Positions 55,775-64,000 of a stretch of 64,000 nt of DNA are shown piece by piece. The DNA comes from Actinomadura cremea (GTDB taxonomy: Bacteria > Actinomycetota > Actinomycetes > Streptosporangiales > Streptosporangiaceae). A model generated the notes under the pieces. The model searched no databases and was not told the origin of the DNA. It was given only the letters and a program-made list of their open reading frames with translations. A program made the position numbers and the translations under genes. The stretch covers positions 62,001-126,000 of the forward strand of contig NZ_BMRF01000017.1 of assembly GCF_014648495.1 (NCBI RefSeq), read 5' to 3'. How positions within the stretch are numbered: position 1 is the stretch's first letter; each line of letters begins with the position of its first letter.

Positions 55775-57147
55775 GGCGGGACCACGCATCGTCCGGAACC
55801 GGCGGGGAAAGCGGCGGAACGGGCGGCGTCACGATCGGGCGCGGGTTCATCGCACTGCTGGCGACGGCGAACTTCGGCCTGTCGATGGCGCTCATCGTGC
55901 CGATGGCCTACTCGCTGGCGCTGCGCGTCGACCGGCTCGCGCCGGGCCGGGAGGAGACGCTCGGGTACATCCTCGGGTTCGGGTCGGTGCTCGCGCTGAT
56001 CTCAGGCCCGCTCGTGGGGACGCTCAGTGACCGCACCCGGTCGCGTCTGGGCCGCCGCGCCCCGTACCTGATCGGCGGCGCGGCGCTCGGCATGGCCGCC
56101 GTCCTGGTGATGGGGGCGGCGCCGAACGTCGTCGTGCTGGGCCTCGGCTGGGGCCTGGCGAGCCTCGGGTGGGGCACGGCGCTGGGCGCGTTGGGGAACG
56201 TGCAGGCCGACCGGGTACCGCGCCGCCTGCGCGGGAAGGTCGCCGGGCTCACCGGGTTCACGATGCAGGTCGCGCCGGTTGCGGGCGTCCTCATGGTAGG
56301 CGCCGTGAGCGGCGGCGGCCTGCTGGTGTTCCTGCTGCCGGGAGCGCTCGGCGCCGTCCTGCTCGTGCCGTTCCTGCTGTTCGCCCGCGAACCCGACGGT
56401 CGGACGCTCGCCGCCGCCGACCGGTCCGGTGCGGCCGGGCTGCTCCGCTCGTACCTGTTCTCGCCGCGTGCGCATCCGGACTTCGCGTGGAACTGGCTCG
56501 GCCGTTTCGCGTTCTTCTTCGGCCAGTCGTCGAGCACGACGTACCTCACGTTCCTCATCGCGCAGCGGCTCGGGATCCCGCTCGCCGACGTCGCCGGCAT
56601 CGTCGCGATCACCGGCGGGATCGGCGTCGTCACGACGACGGCGGCGGCGATCGGCGGCGGGTTCCTGTCGGACCGGCTGGGGCGCCGCCGCCCGTTCGTC
56701 TTCGCCGGCGCCGCGTTCTTCGCCGCGGGCGGGTTCGTCCTGGCGTTCGCCGGCACTCTGCCGGTCCTGCTCGCCGGGTCCGCGCTGACGACCCTCGGCA
56801 TCTCGCTGTTCACGGTGGTCGACCAGGCCATCGTCCTGGACGTGCTGCCGGACCGGGAGACCGCGGCGGGCCGCCACATGGCGATCAACGCGTTCTCCCA
56901 GAAGGTCCCCGGCGCGCTGGCACCGCTCGCGGCGCCGGCGCTGCTCGCCGTCGGCGGCGGCACGGACGCGAACTACACCGCCCTGTACGCGGCGTCCGCG
57001 CTCCTCGCCCTCCTGGGCGGCTCGCTCATCCTTTGGCGCGTGCGGGAGGCGGGCCGGGACAACTCATGGCAACCCGTTGCCACGCCCGCACCGCGCCGCC
57101 GACCATTCCCATCAGCCGCGCGTCGACCACACCGGGAGGATCTGTGA
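55771..57147 (+). CDS. MFS transporter
   Basis: A 458-residue membrane protein with about 12 segments. The loop 2-3 motif is GTLSDRTRSRLGRRAPYLIG and the equivalent in the second half is LSDRLGRRRPFVFAGAAFFA. The pattern (LGRRAPYLIGGA with long glycine-rich helices) recalls sugar-cation or sucrose-type MFS carriers. The GTG start overlaps the GH1 stop. The last 25 residues are Pro/Arg-rich and encode operator site D in the same DNA. It may move the intact glycoside in or the sugar or aglycone out. Confidence 0.85.
   Translation: MRRDHASSGTGGESGGTGGVTIGRGFIALLATANFGLSMALIVPMAYSLALRVDRLAPGREETLGYILGFGSVLALISGPLVGTLSDRTRSRLGRRAPYLIGGAALGMAAVLVMGAAPNVVVLGLGWGLASLGWGTALGALGNVQADRVPRRLRGKVAGLTGFTMQVAPVAGVLMVGAVSGGGLLVFLLPGALGAVLLVPFLLFAREPDGRTLAAADRSGAAGLLRSYLFSPRAHPDFAWNWLGRFAFFFGQSSSTTYLTFLIAQRLGIPLADVAGIVAITGGIGVVTTTAAAIGGGFLSDRLGRRRPFVFAGAAFFAAGGFVLAFAGTLPVLLAGSALTTLGISLFTVVDQAIVLDVLPDRETAAGRHMAINAFSQKVPGALAPLAAPALLAVGGGTDANYTALYAASALLALLGGSLILWRVREAGRDNSWQPVATPAPRRRPFPSAARRPHREDL
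57068..57081. promoter_or_regulatory. Operator site D, GGCAA-CCCG-TTGCC, inside the MFS gene
   Basis: The palindrome, extended to TGGCAA...TTGCCA at 57067-57082, lies in the 3' end of the MFS coding region, 63 bases upstream of the GH3 start. It suggests an internal promoter for GH3, GH2 and the lar genes under the same regulator, or a roadblock. Confidence 0.6.
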
Positions 57148-59426
57148 ACGGACCCGAGGAAGGACGCACGACTGTGTCATCCCCCGAACCGGCCGGGCTG
57201 CCCCTGGAGCGGAAGGTCGCGCTGCTGTCCGGCCGGAGCTACACCCGCACCACGGCGATCGACGAGGCGGAACTGCCCGCCGTCGCGCTGCTCGACGGGC
57301 CGAACGGGGTCCGCCGCCCCGGCGACTCCACCGAGCACATCGACCCGCACCGCGCTCTGCCCGCCACGTGCTTCCCGCCCGCCGTGGCCGTCGCGTCGAG
57401 CTGGGACGCGGGCGTCGCGGCGCGCGTCGGCGCGGCGGTCGGACGGGAGGCGCGCGCCTTCGGCGCGGCCCTGTCGCTCGGACCGGGCGTCAACATCAAG
57501 CGGTCGCCGCTGTGCGGCCGGAACTTCGAGTACTACTCCGAGGATCCGCTGCTCGCGGGCGTCCTGGCCGCCGCGCACGTCCGGGCGCTGCAGGAACAGG
57601 GGCCGGGCGCGTCGGTGAAGCACTTCGCCGCCAACAACCAGGAGACCGGCCGCAAGGGCATCAGCGCGGACGTGGACGAGCGCACCCTGCGGGAGATCTA
57701 TCTCGCCGCCTTCGAACGCGTGGTGCGGGAGGCCCGCCCGGCGACCGTGATGGCCTCCTACAACCGGATCAACGGCGTGCCCGCCTGCGAGAACCACTGG
57801 CTGCTCACCGAGGTGCTGCGGGACGAGTGGGGGTTCACGGGCGCGGTGATCTCGGACTGGGGCGCCGTCGGCGACCGGGTGGCGGCGCTGGCCGCCGGGC
57901 TCGACCTGTCCATGCCGGGCCCCGACGAGGACGGCGACGCCGAGATCGTCGCCGCCGTCCGGTCCGGCGGGCTGGATCCCGCGGTCGTCGACCGGGCCGC
58001 CGCGCGGGTGGCCGCGCTCGCCCGGAGGGCCGCTCCCGCGACGGGCGACGCCGACCTGGACGCACACCACGAGCTGGCCGTCGAGCTCGCCGCGGAGTCG
58101 GCGGTGCTGCTCCGCAACGAGCGGAACGTCCTCCCGCTCGACGGCGTCCGGACCATCGCGGTGATCGGCGAGTTCGCGGTGGAGCCGCGCTTCCAGGGCG
58201 GCGGCAGCGCGAACGTCCGGGCGACGCGCGTCGACGCCGCGCTGGAGGCGATGCGGGCGCTCGCCGCCGCCCGGAACGCGGCGGTCACCTACGCGGCCGG
58301 GTTCTCGCCGGACGGCGACGGCGATCCGGCGGCGCTGCGGGACGAGGCGGTCCGGGCCGCGCGGGCGGCCGACGTCGCGGTCGTCTTCGCCGGACTGCCC
58401 GAGGCCGCGGAGTGGGAGGGGACCGATCGCGCATCGCTGTCCATGCCGGACGGGCAGGTCGAGCTGATCCGCGCCACCGCGGCGGCCGCCCGCCGCACCG
58501 TGGTCGTCCTGTCGAACGGCGGTGTCGTCTCTCTGGAGGGCTGGCACGACGAGGTGGACGCGATCGTCGAGGGGTGGTTGCTCGGGCAGGGCGGCGGGCG
58601 CGCGATCGCCGACGTCCTGTTCGGGGTGGTGAACCCGTCCGGCCGTCTCGCGGAGACCGTGCCGCTGCGGCTCCAGGACCACCCGAGCTTCCTGAACTTT
58701 CCGGGCGAGCAGGGCCACGTCAGGTACGGCGAAGGCGTCCTGGTGGGCTACCGGTACTTCGAGACGGCCGAGGTGCCGGTCAGGTATCCGTTCGGGCACG
58801 GGCTCTCCTACACCTCGTTCGAGACCCGCGGCGTGCGCGCCGTCCCGGCGGGCCCGGACACGGCGGACGTCTCGGTCACCGTGGCCAACACCGGTGACCG
58901 CACGGGCAAGCACGTCGTGCAGGTCTACGTGGCCACCGGCGCGGGGCCCGTCCGGCGGCCCGCCCGCGAACTGCGGGCGTTCACGAAGGTCGAACTCCGG
59001 CCCGGGGAGACGACGACCGTGGAGTTCGCCCTGGACCGCCGGGCGTTCGCGTACTACGACGTCGTCCTCGGCGCGTGGACCGTCGCGCCGGGCGAGTACA
59101 CGATCCAGATCGGGGAGAACGCCTCGACCGTCCTCGCGGAGTCCGCGGTGACGCTCACCGGCGATCGGGTCGACCCTCCGCTGTCGCTCGACTCGTCGCT
59201 CGACGACTGGCTCACCCATCCCGCCGTCGGCCCGGACGTCGTCCGGGAGCTGGCGGCGGGCAGGGGTGAGGAGACGGTACGGCAGGGGATGCGGACGCCC
59301 GAGTTCAGGATGATGTCCTCGATGCCGATCCGGAAGTTCGTCAAGTACCACGCCCGCGACGTGAGCACCGGGACACTGGAACGGCTGCTGGAACGTCACG
59401 GGCTCACCGGGAGCGGACGTGCGTGA
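57144..59426 (+). CDS. GH3 family beta-glycosidase
   Basis: A 760-residue enzyme of the GH3 bglX/bglB type with the three usual parts. The N-terminal barrel has LGPGVNIKRSPLCGRNFEYY, GASVKHFAANNQETGRKGIS and the nucleophile Asp238 in VISDWGAV. The alpha/beta sandwich has NERNVLPLDGVRTIAVIGEF and GGGSANVR, and near residue 440 FAGLPEAAEWEGTDRASLSM supplies the acid/base Glu of this subgroup. A fibronectin-III-like end contains YPFGHGLSYTSFETR and TGDRTGKHVVQVYVA. GTG 57144 is GTGA-coupled to the MFS stop; GTG 57174 with its own AAGGA is an alternative. Extra C-terminal 60 residues (MPIRKFVKYHARDVSTGTLE) are unusual. Confidence 0.9.
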   Translation: MNGPEEGRTTVSSPEPAGLPLERKVALLSGRSYTRTTAIDEAELPAVALLDGPNGVRRPGDSTEHIDPHRALPATCFPPAVAVASSWDAGVAARVGAAVGREARAFGAALSLGPGVNIKRSPLCGRNFEYYSEDPLLAGVLAAAHVRALQEQGPGASVKHFAANNQETGRKGISADVDERTLREIYLAAFERVVREARPATVMASYNRINGVPACENHWLLTEVLRDEWGFTGAVISDWGAVGDRVAALAAGLDLSMPGPDEDGDAEIVAAVRSGGLDPAVVDRAAARVAALARRAAPATGDADLDAHHELAVELAAESAVLLRNERNVLPLDGVRTIAVIGEFAVEPRFQGGGSANVRATRVDAALEAMRALAAARNAAVTYAAGFSPDGDGDPAALRDEAVRAARAADVAVVFAGLPEAAEWEGTDRASLSMPDGQVELIRATAAAARRTVVVLSNGGVVSLEGWHDEVDAIVEGWLLGQGGGRAIADVLFGVVNPSGRLAETVPLRLQDHPSFLNFPGEQGHVRYGEGVLVGYRYFETAEVPVRYPFGHGLSYTSFETRGVRAVPAGPDTADVSVTVANTGDRTGKHVVQVYVATGAGPVRRPARELRAFTKVELRPGETTTVEFALDRRAFAYYDVVLGAWTVAPGEYTIQIGENASTVLAESAVTLTGDRVDPPLSLDSSLDDWLTHPAVGPDVVRELAAGRGEETVRQGMRTPEFRMMSSMPIRKFVKYHARDVSTGTLERLLERHGLTGSGRA

Positions 59427-59469
59427 GCCGCACGGCCGGGCCGGGTTCATAGGTGATAGGAGCAGCCGA

Positions 59470-61260
59470 ATGCTGAAACCACGATCCACTCCCACCCGCG
59501 AGCAGGTGAACCTGGACGGCGTCTGGCGGTTCGCCCTCGACCGCGCCGCCGGACCCGAACCGTGGAACGGTCCGCTGGCCACGCGGCTGGAGGCCGCCGT
59601 CCCGGCGAGCTACAACGACCTGTTCACCGACCCGGAGATCCGCGACCACGTGGGTTGGGTCTGGTATCAGCGGACGGTCCGCGTGCCGCGCGGCTGGACG
59701 GACGAGCGCGTCCTGCTCCGGGTCGACGCGGCCACCCACGAGGGGCGCGTCTACGTCGACGGCGTGCTCGTCGCCGAGCATGTCGGCGGCTACACGCCGT
59801 TCGAGGCCGACATCACCGAGCATGTGCGCGCCGGCGGCGAGTTCCGCCTCACGATCGGGGTGAACAACGAGCTGACGAACGTGACGATCCCGCCCGGCAC
59901 GATCACCGTCACGCGGAGCGGCCGCCGCGAGCAGCAGTACAAGCACGACTTCTACAACTACGCGGGGCTGGCGCGTTCGGTCTGGCTCCACAGCGTGCCG
60001 CCGGTGCACATCACGGACGTCACGATCACCACCGGCCTCGACGGCACGACCGGGACGGTCGGGTACTCGGTCGAGACCAACTCGGTCGCGCCCGTCCGCG
60101 TGCGGGCGCTCGACGCGGACGGCGCGGAGGTCGCAGCGAACGCGGGGGCGGACGGCGTCCTGCGGATCGACGGTGCGACGCCGTGGCGGCCGGGCGCCGC
60201 GTACCTGTACGAGCTGGTCGTGGAGGTGCTCGACGAGGGCGGGGACGGGGTCCTCGACGTCTACCGGGAGCCGTTCGGCGTCCGCACGGTCGAGGTGCGC
60301 GGCACCGAGTTCCTGATCAACGGTGAGCCGTTCTACTTCACCGGGTTCGGCAAGCACGAGGACACGCCCGTGCGCGGCAAGGGGCACGACAACGCCTATC
60401 TCGTCCACGACTTCCAGCTCCTGGACTGGATCGGCGCGAACTCCTTCCGCACCTCCCACTACCCGTACGCGGAGGAGGTGCTGGAGTTCGCCGACCGGCA
60501 CGGCGTCGTCGTCATCGACGAGACCGCGGCCGTCGGGCTCAACCTGGCCGTCCAGGGCGGGCTCACCGGGCGCCCGCACGACCCCACCTGGGCGCCGGAG
60601 ACGTTCGGCGAGGCCACCCGGGCCGCGCACGCCCGGCACCTGCGGGAACTGATCGCCCGCGACAAGAACCACCCGAGCGTCGTGATGTGGTGCCTGGCCA
60701 ACGAGTCCTCGTCCGCCGAGAGGGGCGCGCGCGAGTATTTCGAGCCGCTGGTGGACCTGGTTCGCGAGCTCGACCCGACCCGCCCGCTCACCCACACCGC
60801 CTGGCTGGGCGCGACCGGCGACAACGACCTCATCGCCGACCTCTTCGACGTCGTGACCGTGAACCGCTACTACGGCTGGTACATCGCCAACGGCGACCTC
60901 GAGACGGCCGAGGAGTACCTGGAGCACGACCTGCGCGGCTGGGTGGAGAAGTTCGGCAAGCCCGTCATGATGGGCGAGTACGGCGCCGACACCATGCCGG
61001 GCCTGCACTCGGTGTGGGACGTCCCCTGGACGGAGGAGTACCAGCGGGCCTACTTCGAGATGAACCACCGGGTGTTCGACCGGTTCGAGGCGTTCGTCGG
61101 CGAGCACGTCTGGAACTTCGCCGACTTCGCGACGTCCAACGGCGTCCACCGCGTGGACGGCAACAAGAAGGGCGTGTTCACCCGCGACCGGCGGCCGAAG
61201 CAAGCCGCGCACGCGCTCCGGGCACGCTGGCAGGGACTGAACGGCCGGAAACCGAGGTGA
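59470..61260 (+). CDS. uidA: GH2 beta-glucuronidase
   Basis: A 596-residue GH2 enzyme with jelly-roll (RREQQYKHDFYNYAGLARSV), Ig-like and TIM-barrel domains (EFLINGEPFYFTGFGKHEDT). The acid/base Glu412 lies in CLANESSS and the nucleophile Glu503 in VMMGEYGADTMPG. The segment HRVDGNKKGVFTRDRRPKQA contains the N-x-K pair that beta-glucuronidases use to hold the C6 carboxylate, so glucuronides rather than galactosides are likely. ATG 59470 follows AGGAG at 7 bases. It is 5 bases ahead of larE, which places cofactor synthesis in the same transcript. Confidence 0.9.
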   Translation: MLKPRSTPTREQVNLDGVWRFALDRAAGPEPWNGPLATRLEAAVPASYNDLFTDPEIRDHVGWVWYQRTVRVPRGWTDERVLLRVDAATHEGRVYVDGVLVAEHVGGYTPFEADITEHVRAGGEFRLTIGVNNELTNVTIPPGTITVTRSGRREQQYKHDFYNYAGLARSVWLHSVPPVHITDVTITTGLDGTTGTVGYSVETNSVAPVRVRALDADGAEVAANAGADGVLRIDGATPWRPGAAYLYELVVEVLDEGGDGVLDVYREPFGVRTVEVRGTEFLINGEPFYFTGFGKHEDTPVRGKGHDNAYLVHDFQLLDWIGANSFRTSHYPYAEEVLEFADRHGVVVIDETAAVGLNLAVQGGLTGRPHDPTWAPETFGEATRAAHARHLRELIARDKNHPSVVMWCLANESSSAERGAREYFEPLVDLVRELDPTRPLTHTAWLGATGDNDLIADLFDVVTVNRYYGWYIANGDLETAEEYLEHDLRGWVEKFGKPVMMGEYGADTMPGLHSVWDVPWTEEYQRAYFEMNHRVFDRFEAFVGEHVWNFADFATSNGVHRVDGNKKGVFTRDRRPKQAAHALRARWQGLNGRKPR

Positions 61261-61265
61261 CCACG

Positions 61266-62111
61266 ATGCTGCCCGTGCTGACCGGGGAGGACGCGCGGGA
61301 CGCCGACCGCGCGGGCGCGCTGCTGCGCACGTCCGGACGGCTCGCCGTGGCGTTCTCCGGCGGCGTGGACTCCTCGGTGCTGCTCGCGATCGCCGTCCGG
61401 GAACTGGGCCCGGCCCGGGTGCTGGCCGTGCTCGGTGTCTCGCCCAGCCTCGCGGCGGACGAGCGGAGCGCGGCGCACGAGGTCGCCGCGCACGTCGGCG
61501 CGGCCGTGGTGGAGGTCGAGACCCGCGAAGGCGACGCGCCCGCCTACCGCGCCAACGGCCCCGACCGGTGCTTCCACTGCAAGGACGAGCTGTTCGTGCG
61601 GATCTCGGCGGACGTCGCGGCGGCGCACGGCGTCACCGCCGTCGCCTACGGGGAGAACGCCGACGACGCGCGCCGCCCGGACCGTCCCGGCGCCCAAGCC
61701 GCGGCGGAGCACCGGGTGCTGCGCCCGCTGGCCGACGCGGGCCTCGGCAAGGCGGCGGTCCGCCGGATCGCCGCCGCGTTCGGCCTGCCGTCGGCGGACA
61801 AACCGGCCGCCCCGTGCCTGGCGTCCCGGATCCCGCACTTCGCGGAGGTCACCCCGGCGAAGCTGGCGCAGGTGGAGGAGGCCGAGCGGGCGCTGCGGCG
61901 GCTGGGGCTGCGCGACTGCCGGGTCCGGCATCACGGCGAGGTGGCCCGCATCGAGGTGCCGGTCGGCGACATCGCGCGGCTGGCGGGCGAACTGCGCGCG
62001 GACGTCCTGGCGGCGGTGCGGCGGGCCGGGTTCCGCATGGTCGCGGTCGACCTGGCCGGCATCCAGTCGGGGGCGTTCACGCTGCCGCTGGTGGAGGCTC
62101 GGCATGGCTGA
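61266..62111 (+). CDS. larE: LarE, ATP-dependent sacrificial sulfur transferase
   Basis: A 281-residue PP-loop enzyme: LAVAFSGGVDSSVLLAIAVR binds ATP, DRCFHCKDELFVRISADVAA is the usual cysteine-rich motif, and the donor cysteine lies in PAAPCLASRIP. LarE AMPylates P2CMN and transfers sulfur, from its own cysteine in single-Cys forms, during synthesis of the nickel-pincer nucleotide (NPN). The CxxC near residue 100 is present together with the later Cys. ATG 61266. Its 3' end overlaps larB by 8 bases. Confidence 0.92.
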   Translation: MLPVLTGEDARDADRAGALLRTSGRLAVAFSGGVDSSVLLAIAVRELGPARVLAVLGVSPSLAADERSAAHEVAAHVGAAVVEVETREGDAPAYRANGPDRCFHCKDELFVRISADVAAAHGVTAVAYGENADDARRPDRPGAQAAAEHRVLRPLADAGLGKAAVRRIAAAFGLPSADKPAAPCLASRIPHFAEVTPAKLAQVEEAERALRRLGLRDCRVRHHGEVARIEVPVGDIARLAGELRADVLAAVRRAGFRMVAVDLAGIQSGAFTLPLVEARHG

Positions 62112-62790
62112 CGAGTGGCGCCCGCCGGAGTCGTTCGCCCGGCTCGACCACGACCGGACGGCGCGCCGCGGCTACCCGGAGGCGGTGTACTGCGAGGGCA
62201 AAACTCCGGAACAGGTGCGCGCCATCGCCGCGCGACTGCGCGAACGCGGGGACGGGAGCGGGGGCGACGTCGCGCTGTTCACGCGCGCCGGCCCGGAGCA
62301 CGCGCGGGCGGTGACCGCCGAGTTGCCGGACGCCCGCCACGAACCCGACGCGCGGCTGCTGGTGTGGCCGTCCGAGCCCCCGGAGCCGTCCGGCGGGCGC
62401 GTGGTCGTGCTGGCGGCGGGCACCTCCGACCTGCCGGTGGCGCGCGAGGCCGAGCTGACCGCGCGCCACCTCGGCCGTTCGTGCGAGCTGGCCGTGGACG
62501 TGGGCGTCGCGGGGCTGCACCGCGTCCTCGGCCTCCTCGGCGCGCTTCGCGCCGCCCGCGCGATCGTCGTGGCGGCGGGCATGGACGGGGCGCTGGCGAG
62601 CGTGGTCGCGGGCCTGGTGCCCGCGCCGGTCGTCGCGGTGCCGACGTCCGTGGGATACGGCGCGGCGTTCGGCGGGCTGGCGCCGCTGCTGTCGATGCTC
62701 AACGCGTGCGCCCCGGGCGTGGCGGTGGTCAACATCGACAACGGGTACGGTGCCGGGCACCTGGCCGCCCAGATCGCGGCCCCGCACTGA
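62104..62790 (+). CDS. larB: LarB, nicotinate adenine dinucleotide carboxylase/hydrolase
   Basis: A 228-residue protein of the LarB/PurE-like fold: LDHDRTARRGYPEAVYCEGK, VVVLAAGTSDLPVAREAELT, AVDVGVAGLHRVLGLLGALR, VVAAGMDGALASVVAGLVPA and VAVPTSVGYGAAFGGLAPLL. LarB carboxylates and hydrolyses NaAD to give P2CMN, the first step of NPN synthesis. ATG 62104 lies within the end of larE. It is convergent with larC across 15 bases. Confidence 0.92.
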   Translation: MADEWRPPESFARLDHDRTARRGYPEAVYCEGKTPEQVRAIAARLRERGDGSGGDVALFTRAGPEHARAVTAELPDARHEPDARLLVWPSEPPEPSGGRVVVLAAGTSDLPVAREAELTARHLGRSCELAVDVGVAGLHRVLGLLGALRAARAIVVAAGMDGALASVVAGLVPAPVVAVPTSVGYGAAFGGLAPLLSMLNACAPGVAVVNIDNGYGAGHLAAQIAAPH

Positions 62791-62805
62791 GCGGATCTCG
62801 TCGAG

Positions 62806-63999
62806 TCACCCGGGCGGGCCCGCCTCCAGGTCCCGCGGTGCCGGTTCGCCGTGCGCGAGCCCGGCGGCGTGCGCGGCGGCGACGGCGGCGTCGAGGACCG
62901 CGCGGACGGGGACGCCGCGTTCGGCGGCGAGGCGGGCGGCGTCCTCGAACTCGGGGGCCGCCTGCACGATGCGGCCGTCCCGGTGCCCCACCTTGATCGG
63001 CAGCCGCGCGCCGAGGACGTCCACCCGCGCCCAGCCGCGCCGCAGCGTCGCCTTGCGGACGGCCCGCTCTCGGACGCCGAGCGTGCTGGTCAGCCGGAAC
63101 ACCGCCGTCCGCAGCCCGTCCGCCCGTCCGGGCGGGCTCAGCACGCACAGCGTGTGCGCCGGACGTCCCTTCTTCATCAGGACGGGGACGAGCCACGCGT
63201 CGGACGCCCCCGCCTCCAGCAGGGACGCCAGGACTCCCGGCCACACGCGGGGGTCGAGGTCGTCGACGTTGGCCTCCAGGACGACCGCTTCGGCCACCGT
63301 CGACTCGTCCTCGGCGGCACCGAGGAGGACGCGCACGACGTTGGGCCGTCCGGGGGTGTCGCGGGAACCGGCGCCGACGCCCGTCGCCTCGAGCCGCATG
63401 GGCGGCGGTCCGGGCGCCTCACGGGCGAGCACGGCGAGGAGCGCCATGCCGGTGGGCGTGGCCAGTTCGCCGTCGCCGCCCGCGCGGACGCGCCGTCCGG
63501 CCGCCAGTTCGGCGACCGCGGGCACGGGCACCGGCAGGTCGCCGTGCGCGGTCGCGACGCGGCCGGCGCCGACGGCGACCGGGCCCGCGGCGACGTCGGT
63601 CACCGACAGATCGTGGAAGGCCGCGCAGACCCCGACGACGTCCGCGATGGAGTCCCACGCGCCGACCTCGTGGAAGGCGACGTCGTCGGCGGCGACGCCG
63701 TGCACGCGCCCCTCGGCTGCGGCGAGCCGCCCGAACACCGCCAGCGCGTCCTCGCGCACCCGGGCCGGAAGGTCGGCTCGGGCCAGCAGCCGCCGCACGT
63801 CGGGCCACGTTCGGTGCGGGTGGTCGTCCTCGCCCGGGACCACCCGGACGCGCGCCGCCCGCATCCCGGCCCGCGTCACCTCCTCGCGCACGAGCCGAAC
63901 CTCGCCCGGGACGACCGCCTCCACCGCGGCCCGGACGGGCGCGAGCGCGGCGCCCGCGTCGAGCAGGGCGGCCAGCAGCATGTCCCCCGCGACGCCGGC
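62806..63999 (-). CDS. larC: LarC, nickel-inserting enzyme, 5' end outside window
   Basis: About 398 visible residues run to the window edge, where the frame (AGVAGDMLLAALLDAG) is the family start motif GASGDML with variation; a few residues are missing. FHEVGAWDSIADVVGVCAAF and GELATPTGMALLAVLA fit the N-terminal half, and EAVVLEANVDDLDPRVWPGV, LMKKGRPAHTLCVLS, KVGHRDGRIVQAAPEFEDAA fit the C-terminal half. LarC inserts nickel into P2TMN with CTP. In Lactobacillus the two halves are joined by a programmed frameshift; here they form one continuous frame. It is on the opposite strand from larE and larB. Confidence 0.9.
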   Translation of the reverse strand, partial: AGVAGDMLLAALLDAGAALAPVRAAVEAVVPGEVRLVREEVTRAGMRAARVRVVPGEDDHPHRTWPDVRRLLARADLPARVREDALAVFGRLAAAEGRVHGVAADDVAFHEVGAWDSIADVVGVCAAFHDLSVTDVAAGPVAVGAGRVATAHGDLPVPVPAVAELAAGRRVRAGGDGELATPTGMALLAVLAREAPGPPPMRLEATGVGAGSRDTPGRPNVVRVLLGAAEDESTVAEAVVLEANVDDLDPRVWPGVLASLLEAGASDAWLVPVLMKKGRPAHTLCVLSPPGRADGLRTAVFRLTSTLGVRERAVRKATLRRGWARVDVLGARLPIKVGHRDGRIVQAAPEFEDAARLAAERGVPVRAVLDAAVAAAHAAGLAHGEPAPRDLEAGPPG

Positions 64000-64000
64000 C

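Noticed and set aside
57177-59582. An 801-codon open frame antisense to the GH3 gene
   Set aside because: It is an Arg/Gly/Pro-rich shadow of high-GC coding DNA; the plus strand carries all catalytic motifs of GH3.
1-64000. Insertion sequence or transposase as cause of the many truncations
   Set aside because: I looked for DDE, HUH or recombinase motifs and terminal inverted repeats near 2370, 13500-17860, 35580 and 41689 and found none.
1-64000. CRISPR arrays, tRNA and rRNA genes, riboswitches
   Set aside because: No spaced direct repeats, no tRNA cloverleaf I could fold by eye and no recognised riboswitch core were seen. A covariance-model scan would be decisive.

Overview
The DNA is about 70 % G+C and gene-dense, with many 4-base stop/start overlaps (ATGA, GTGA, TTGA), GTG and TTG starts, F420-type and NDMA-type oxidoreductase relatives, and many TetR, GntR and IclR regulators. 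This points to a free-living actinomycete, probably Streptosporangiales (Actinomadura-like). The order-level call is inference. I see no rRNA, tRNA, CRISPR array, prophage or intact insertion sequence.

Layout. (1) 1-2.7 kb: the end of a GH15 glycosidase, a TetR gene and a rhodanese remnant, the last two joined head to head with both 5' ends lost. (2) 2.7-13.3 kb: a catabolic regulon on the minus strand. A class III extradiol dioxygenase (LigB- and LigA-like), an ACMSD-like amidohydrolase, a hydratase/decarboxylase, a 4-oxalocrotonate tautomerase and a semialdehyde dehydrogenase form a meta-cleavage route. A lipoprotein/permease/ATPase importer and two hydrolases follow. A divergent GntR-type gene and the same palindrome (ATGATT-2-AATCAT) before both halves tie them together. 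(3) 13.4-17.9 kb: a decayed catabolic island with truncated or internally deleted CoA-transferase, binding protein, alcohol dehydrogenase, aldehyde dehydrogenase, SDR and TauD genes, beside an intact luciferase-like monooxygenase and a SnoaL-like gene and a TetR gene with two tandem operators. (4) 18.6-25.2 kb: methyltransferase, formaldehyde dehydrogenase, CsbD-like protein, ferritin-like protein, MerR regulator and GABA transaminase, with long hairpins between genes. (5) 25.4-32.4 kb: a coupled plus-strand operon of an unrecognised 572-residue protein, IclR regulator, DUF3726-like protein, M19 dipeptidase and an ABC importer. (6) 32.4-35.8 kb: a GntR, acyl-CoA dehydrogenase and CoA-transferase module that fits glutarate catabolism. 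(7) 35.8-41.7 kb: an acetyltransferase, PLP decarboxylase and sulfotransferase operon using TTG and apparently CTG starts, divergent from an MMPL transporter. (8) 41.7-64 kb: a glycoside-utilisation locus. It has two paralogous family-5 binding proteins, one Dpp-type transporter with a fused permease-ATPase, GH1, GH3 and GH2 (beta-glucuronidase) enzymes, an MFS carrier, a GHL6-like protein, two hydroxyacid dehydrogenases and an alpha/beta hydrolase, and it ends in larE, larB and larC for the nickel-pincer cofactor.

The two most coherent systems are the glycoside/lar locus and the ring-cleavage regulon. In the first, a repeated palindrome GGCAA-4-TTGCC occurs four times and overlaps the -35 of both binding-protein promoters. 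The linkage of a glucuronidase locus to lar genes predicts a nickel-dependent LarA-family racemase or epimerase for a sugar-derived hydroxyacid, probably outside the window.
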